Positions 60,213-64,000 of a stretch of 64,000 bases of DNA are shown one piece after another (position 1 is the stretch's first letter; every line of letters starts with the position of its first letter). The notes beneath the pieces are model-generated. The model was not told the origin of the DNA, did no database searches, and worked only from the letters and a program-made list of their open reading frames with translations. The stretch comes from CAMLIZ01 sp966212505 (lineage in GTDB: Bacteria; Pseudomonadota; Gammaproteobacteria; Burkholderiales; Burkholderiaceae_C): NCBI GenBank assembly GCA_966212505.1, contig CBIHRS010000003.1, positions 124,001-188,000 of the forward strand, in the 5' to 3' direction. A program made the position numbers and the translations under genes.

Positions 60213-61190
60213 TCACTGATCGATCTTCAACCCGATCTTCTGGATGATCGCGCCCCAGCGCTTCGTGTCGGCGGCCACGGTGGCTCGAAAATCGGCCACC
60301 GAGCCACCGCCCGGCTGCAGGCCCTGGGCATCGAACACCGACTTCACCGACGGATCCTGCAGCACCGCGTTGACGTCGGCATTGATCTTCTGCACCACCG
60401 CATCGGGCGTGCGGGTCGCGACGAAGAAGCCGTTCCAGATCAGCGACTCCACGTTGGGCAGGCCGCTCTCGACCAGCGTCGGGAGCTCCTTCATCGATTC
60501 GAGCCGGTGGCGCCCGGTCACCGCGATCAGGCGCAGCTTGCCGCTCTTGGACAGGGGCAGCAGCGCCGGCGCCGCGGCGATCAGCGCATCGGTGTCACCG
60601 CTGGCGACCGACAGCGCGGCGGGCGGCGAGCCGTTGAAGGGCAGGTGCGTGGCCTGGATGCCGGCCTCGGCGAGCAGCAGCTCCATCGTCAGGTGCGACG
60701 AGCTGCCCTGTCCCACCGAGGCGTAGTTCAGCTTGCCGGCCTTCTGCCTGCCCAGCGCGATGAAGTCGTGCACCGTCTTCACCGGCAGCGCCGCATTGAC
60801 CGCGAGCACGTTGGGCTGCAGCGTGGTCATCACCACCGGCACCAGGTCCTTGGCCGGGTCGTAGGGCATGCGGTGATACATGAAGGGCGCGAACGCGATC
60901 GGCCCGTTGAAGCCCACCGCAATGGTCAGGCCATCAGGCGGCGCCTTGGCGGCCACGTCCACGCCCAGCATGCCGCCCGCGCCCGGCTTGTTGTCGACGA
61001 TCACCGGCTGGCCCCAGCGCTCGCGCAGCTTCTCGCCGAGCAGCCGCGCGATCACGTCGATCGAGCTGCCGGGCGGGGCCGGCACGACGATGTGCACGGG
61101 CTTGCCCGGCCAAGGGTTTCCTTGCGCCTGCACGGCGAACGGCAGTGCGGCGGCGGTGATGAGGGCGAGGAGGTGGCGGCGATGAAGCAT
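60213..61190 (-). CDS. Tripartite tricarboxylate transporter binding protein (Bug/TctC)
   Basis: A 325-aa periplasmic binding protein. The signal peptide is 1-23, then NPWPGKPVHIVVPAPPGSSIDVIARLLGEKL, the family N-terminus. It has DNKPGAGGMLGVDVAAKAPPDGLT and GKLNYASVGQGSSSHLTMELL. Bug proteins are greatly expanded in Burkholderiales and bind carboxylates such as citrate, glutamate or aromatic acids. No TctA/B genes adjoin. gdhA lies upstream on the same strand, with a terminator between. Confidence 0.92.
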   Translation of the reverse strand: MLHRRHLLALITAAALPFAVQAQGNPWPGKPVHIVVPAPPGSSIDVIARLLGEKLRERWGQPVIVDNKPGAGGMLGVDVAAKAPPDGLTIAVGFNGPIAFAPFMYHRMPYDPAKDLVPVVMTTLQPNVLAVNAALPVKTVHDFIALGRQKAGKLNYASVGQGSSSHLTMELLLAEAGIQATHLPFNGSPPAALSVASGDTDALIAAAPALLPLSKSGKLRLIAVTGRHRLESMKELPTLVESGLPNVESLIWNGFFVATRTPDAVVQKINADVNAVLQDPSVKSVFDAQGLQPGGGSVADFRATVAADTKRWGAIIQKIGLKIDQ

Positions 61191-61206
61191 CTTTGGAACG
61201 GCAATG

Positions 61207-61227
61207 AAAAAGGGCCCCGAAGGGCCC
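61207..61227 (-). terminator. Intrinsic terminator after gdhA
   Basis: GGGCCC-CGAA-GGGCCC stem followed on the minus strand by five T. It lies 160 bases past the gdhA stop and 17 before the TctC-type ATG. Confidence 0.75.
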
Positions 61228-61309
61228 GCATGGTACTTACGCAGTGACAGCGCCGCACGTCCCCCTGGGACAGGCCGCAAAGCGGCCAGGGGCAGCGGTG
61301 AAAGACGAG

Positions 61310-61381
61310 CGAAACCAGGACGGGTTGCCCGGCCTGGTTTCGAGCCCCCTCGGGGGGCGGCCGCCAGACGGCCGGGGGCTC
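61310..61381. repeat. Two tandem inverted repeats
   Basis: CGAAACCAGG/CCTGGTTTCG (61310-61342, 13-base loop) and GAGCCCCC/GGGGGCTC (61342-61381), with inner GGCC pairs. They fill the gap after gdhA. The C-run/G-run unit resembles those at 5297 and 41959. They may be an intergenic repeat family or RNA-end stabilizers. Confidence 0.5.
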
Positions 61382-61387
61382 ACTCAG

Positions 61388-62662
<1,275 letters not shown>

Positions 62663-62859
62663 GAGGATGTTTCCTTCAGGCGATGATGAAAATTGGTGTG
62701 GGCATGCCGTTTGAAAAATGCGGCAACCGCGTGGCTGCGCACTGTAGGCGCCCTGCCGCCGAATTTGTCACCGAGCCCCATGCTTCGTTTGCATGACCCC
62801 TGCACGTCGGCCACATGGCACCTAGGGTTAGCCCGTTGTCCGGCCGCTAAACTGACCGG

Positions 62860-63675
62860 ATGACATCGTCACGCATCGCTTTCATCGGCGGCGGCAACAT
62901 GGCCAGCGCCATCATCGGCGGCCTGGTCAAGGCCGGCCGCGATCCGCAATCCATCGTGGTGGTCGAGCCCTTCGACACGCAGCGCGACAAGCTCGAAAAG
63001 CAGTACGGCGTGTGCACTCTGCCGCAGGCCGACGCCTCTTTGGGCGCGGCGGGGCTGGTCGTGTGGGCGGTGAAGCCGCAGCTGTTCAACGAAGCGGCCG
63101 CGCCTTGCAGCGGCCATCTGGGTGCGGCGCTGCACCTGAGCGTGATGGCCGGCATCCGCAGCGATGCGATCGCGCGGGCCACCGGCAGCGAGCGCGTGGT
63201 GCGTTCGATGCCCAACACGCCCGCGTTGATCGGACAGGGCATTTCCGGTCTTTTTGCACGGCCCGCGGTGAGCGCCGACGACCGCGCGCTGGTCGAGCAG
63301 GTGCTGCAGCCCACCGGCACCACCTGCTGGGTGCAGCATGAGCACGACCTCGATGCGGTGACCGCGCTGTCGGGCTCGGGCCCGGCCTACGTGTTCTATT
63401 TCGTCGAGGCGATGATGCAGGCCGCGCAGGAGATGGGCTTGAGCGAGGCGCAGGGCAAGCAGCTCGCGCTGGCGACCTTTGCGGGTGCTACCGCACTGGC
63501 GCAGCAGTCGGACGAACATCCTTCGGTGCTGCGCGAGCGCGTCACGTCCAAGGGTGGCACCACCTATGCGGCGCTGACGTCGCTGGAGGCGTCGGGCGTG
63601 AAGGATGCGTTCGTGAAAGCGCTCAAGGCCGCACAGCAACGCGCGAAAGAACTCGGCGACGAATTCGGCCGCTGA
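62860..63675 (+). CDS. proC: Pyrroline-5-carboxylate reductase
   Basis: A 271-aa enzyme that makes the last step of proline synthesis. The Rossmann motif IAFIGGGNMASAIIGGL is at residues 6-22, with VVWAVKPQ, RSMPNTPALIGQGISGL and the C-terminal TALSGSGPAYVFYFVEAMMQAAQEMGLS and REVTSKGGTT-like ERVTSKGGTTYAALTSLE. The stop abuts the ubiA stop (TGATCA). Confidence 0.96.
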   Translation: MTSSRIAFIGGGNMASAIIGGLVKAGRDPQSIVVVEPFDTQRDKLEKQYGVCTLPQADASLGAAGLVVWAVKPQLFNEAAAPCSGHLGAALHLSVMAGIRSDAIARATGSERVVRSMPNTPALIGQGISGLFARPAVSADDRALVEQVLQPTGTTCWVQHEHDLDAVTALSGSGPAYVFYFVEAMMQAAQEMGLSEAQGKQLALATFAGATALAQQSDEHPSVLRERVTSKGGTTYAALTSLEASGVKDAFVKALKAAQQRAKELGDEFGR

Positions 63676-64000
63676 TCAGCGCAGCAGGTAGTCGGCGACG
63701 ATGCCGACGAAGATCGCGAAGCCCACCCAGTGGTTCTCACGGAAGGCGCGGAAGCAGCCTTCGCGGCTGCGCGTGCGGATCAGCGTGTAGTGCCACAGCG
63801 CCTGCGCGACGCCGGCCGCGATGCCGAGCACGAAAGGCCAGTGCAGGCCCTGCGCCAGCCCGAGCCACAGCCAGCTCGCGAAGAACACGCCGTAGAAGCC
63901 CATCACCGCGGCCACGTCGAAGCGGCCCAGCGTGAGCGCCGAGGTCTTGATGCCGATGCGGATGTCGTCGTCGCGGTCGACCATCGCGTATTCGGTGTCG
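63676..64000 (-). CDS. ubiA: 4-hydroxybenzoate polyprenyltransferase (partial)
   Basis: The C-terminal 107 residues of a UbiA prenyltransferase, cut off by the window end. The second Asp-rich motif region DTEYAMVDRDDDIRIGIKTSAL is visible, followed by three membrane helices. UbiA attaches the polyprenyl tail to 4-hydroxybenzoate in ubiquinone synthesis. The gene converges with proC, with the two stops touching. Confidence 0.93.
   Translation of the reverse strand, partial: DTEYAMVDRDDDIRIGIKTSALTLGRFDVAAVMGFYGVFFASWLWLGLAQGLHWPFVLGIAAGVAQALWHYTLIRTRSREGCFRAFRENHWVGFAIFVGIVADYLLR

Overview
The window is a gene-dense, GC-rich chromosomal stretch with almost no mobile DNA. It most resembles a betaproteobacterium of the order Burkholderiales, perhaps the Rubrivivax/Leptothrix/Rhizobacter group. 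The reasons are the PilT-PilU pair, an Omp32-like porin next to an orphan branched-chain amino acid binding protein, a TctC/Bug-type orphan binding protein, many LysR, AraC and Lrp regulators, and an rsmI-yraN-diaA-dolP block. This placement is inference from gene content. I see no tRNA, rRNA, CRISPR, transposase or phage gene.

Layout. 1-4.6 kb: sugar ABC uptake genes and a GH1 beta-glucosidase facing a LacI repressor, with a palindromic operator between them. 4.6-19.7 kb: housekeeping and stress genes, including a UdgX-type uracil-DNA glycosylase, a PAP2 phosphatase, a ClsC-like phospholipase D protein, an azoreductase-pirin pair under a LysR gene, a PD-(D/E)XK-like protein, a thioredoxin protein, a GST, an AhpD-like protein, and a coupled operon of a cysteine-free glutaredoxin-like protein, a secreted peptidase and a NatAB-like ABC exporter. 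19.8-27.3 kb: the chromosome segregation region mnmG-rsmG-(lysE)-parA-(GNAT)-(argC)-(hydrolase)-parB, with two perfect parS sites inside mnmG and a variant parS inside rsmG. The replication origin is therefore probably close.

27.3-37.8 kb: a DUF2846 lipoprotein; the prkA-yeaH-spoVR stress operon behind a 561-base structured leader region; a D-lactate dehydrogenase-like flavoprotein; a PduO-type cobalamin adenosyltransferase; an EF-hand protein; and aroG (DAHP synthase). aroG is preceded by a complete transcription attenuator: an extended -10 promoter, a 25-codon leader peptide with the run FYFFGFWF, a candidate antiterminator strand and a strong intrinsic terminator. 37.8-46.6 kb: tldD, rsmI/yraN/diaA/dolP, a beta-hydroxyacid dehydrogenase, pilT-cNMP protein-pilU, and yggS. 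46.6-53.7 kb: an EamA transporter, regulators, a PPOX-like flavoprotein, a second GST, a porin and a periplasmic amino acid binding protein.

53.7-64 kb: a proline/glutamate section. Two tandem Lrp/AsnC paralogues face a bifunctional putA that lacks the N-terminal DNA-binding domain. They are followed by a tautomerase, a LysR regulator, a TctC-type binding protein, gdhA and proC, so proline catabolism, glutamate dehydrogenase and proline synthesis lie within 8 kb. The window ends inside ubiA. Most inter-gene gaps are under 200 bases. The most notable items are the aroG attenuator, the parS sites inside coding genes, the UdgX protein and the prkA leader structure.
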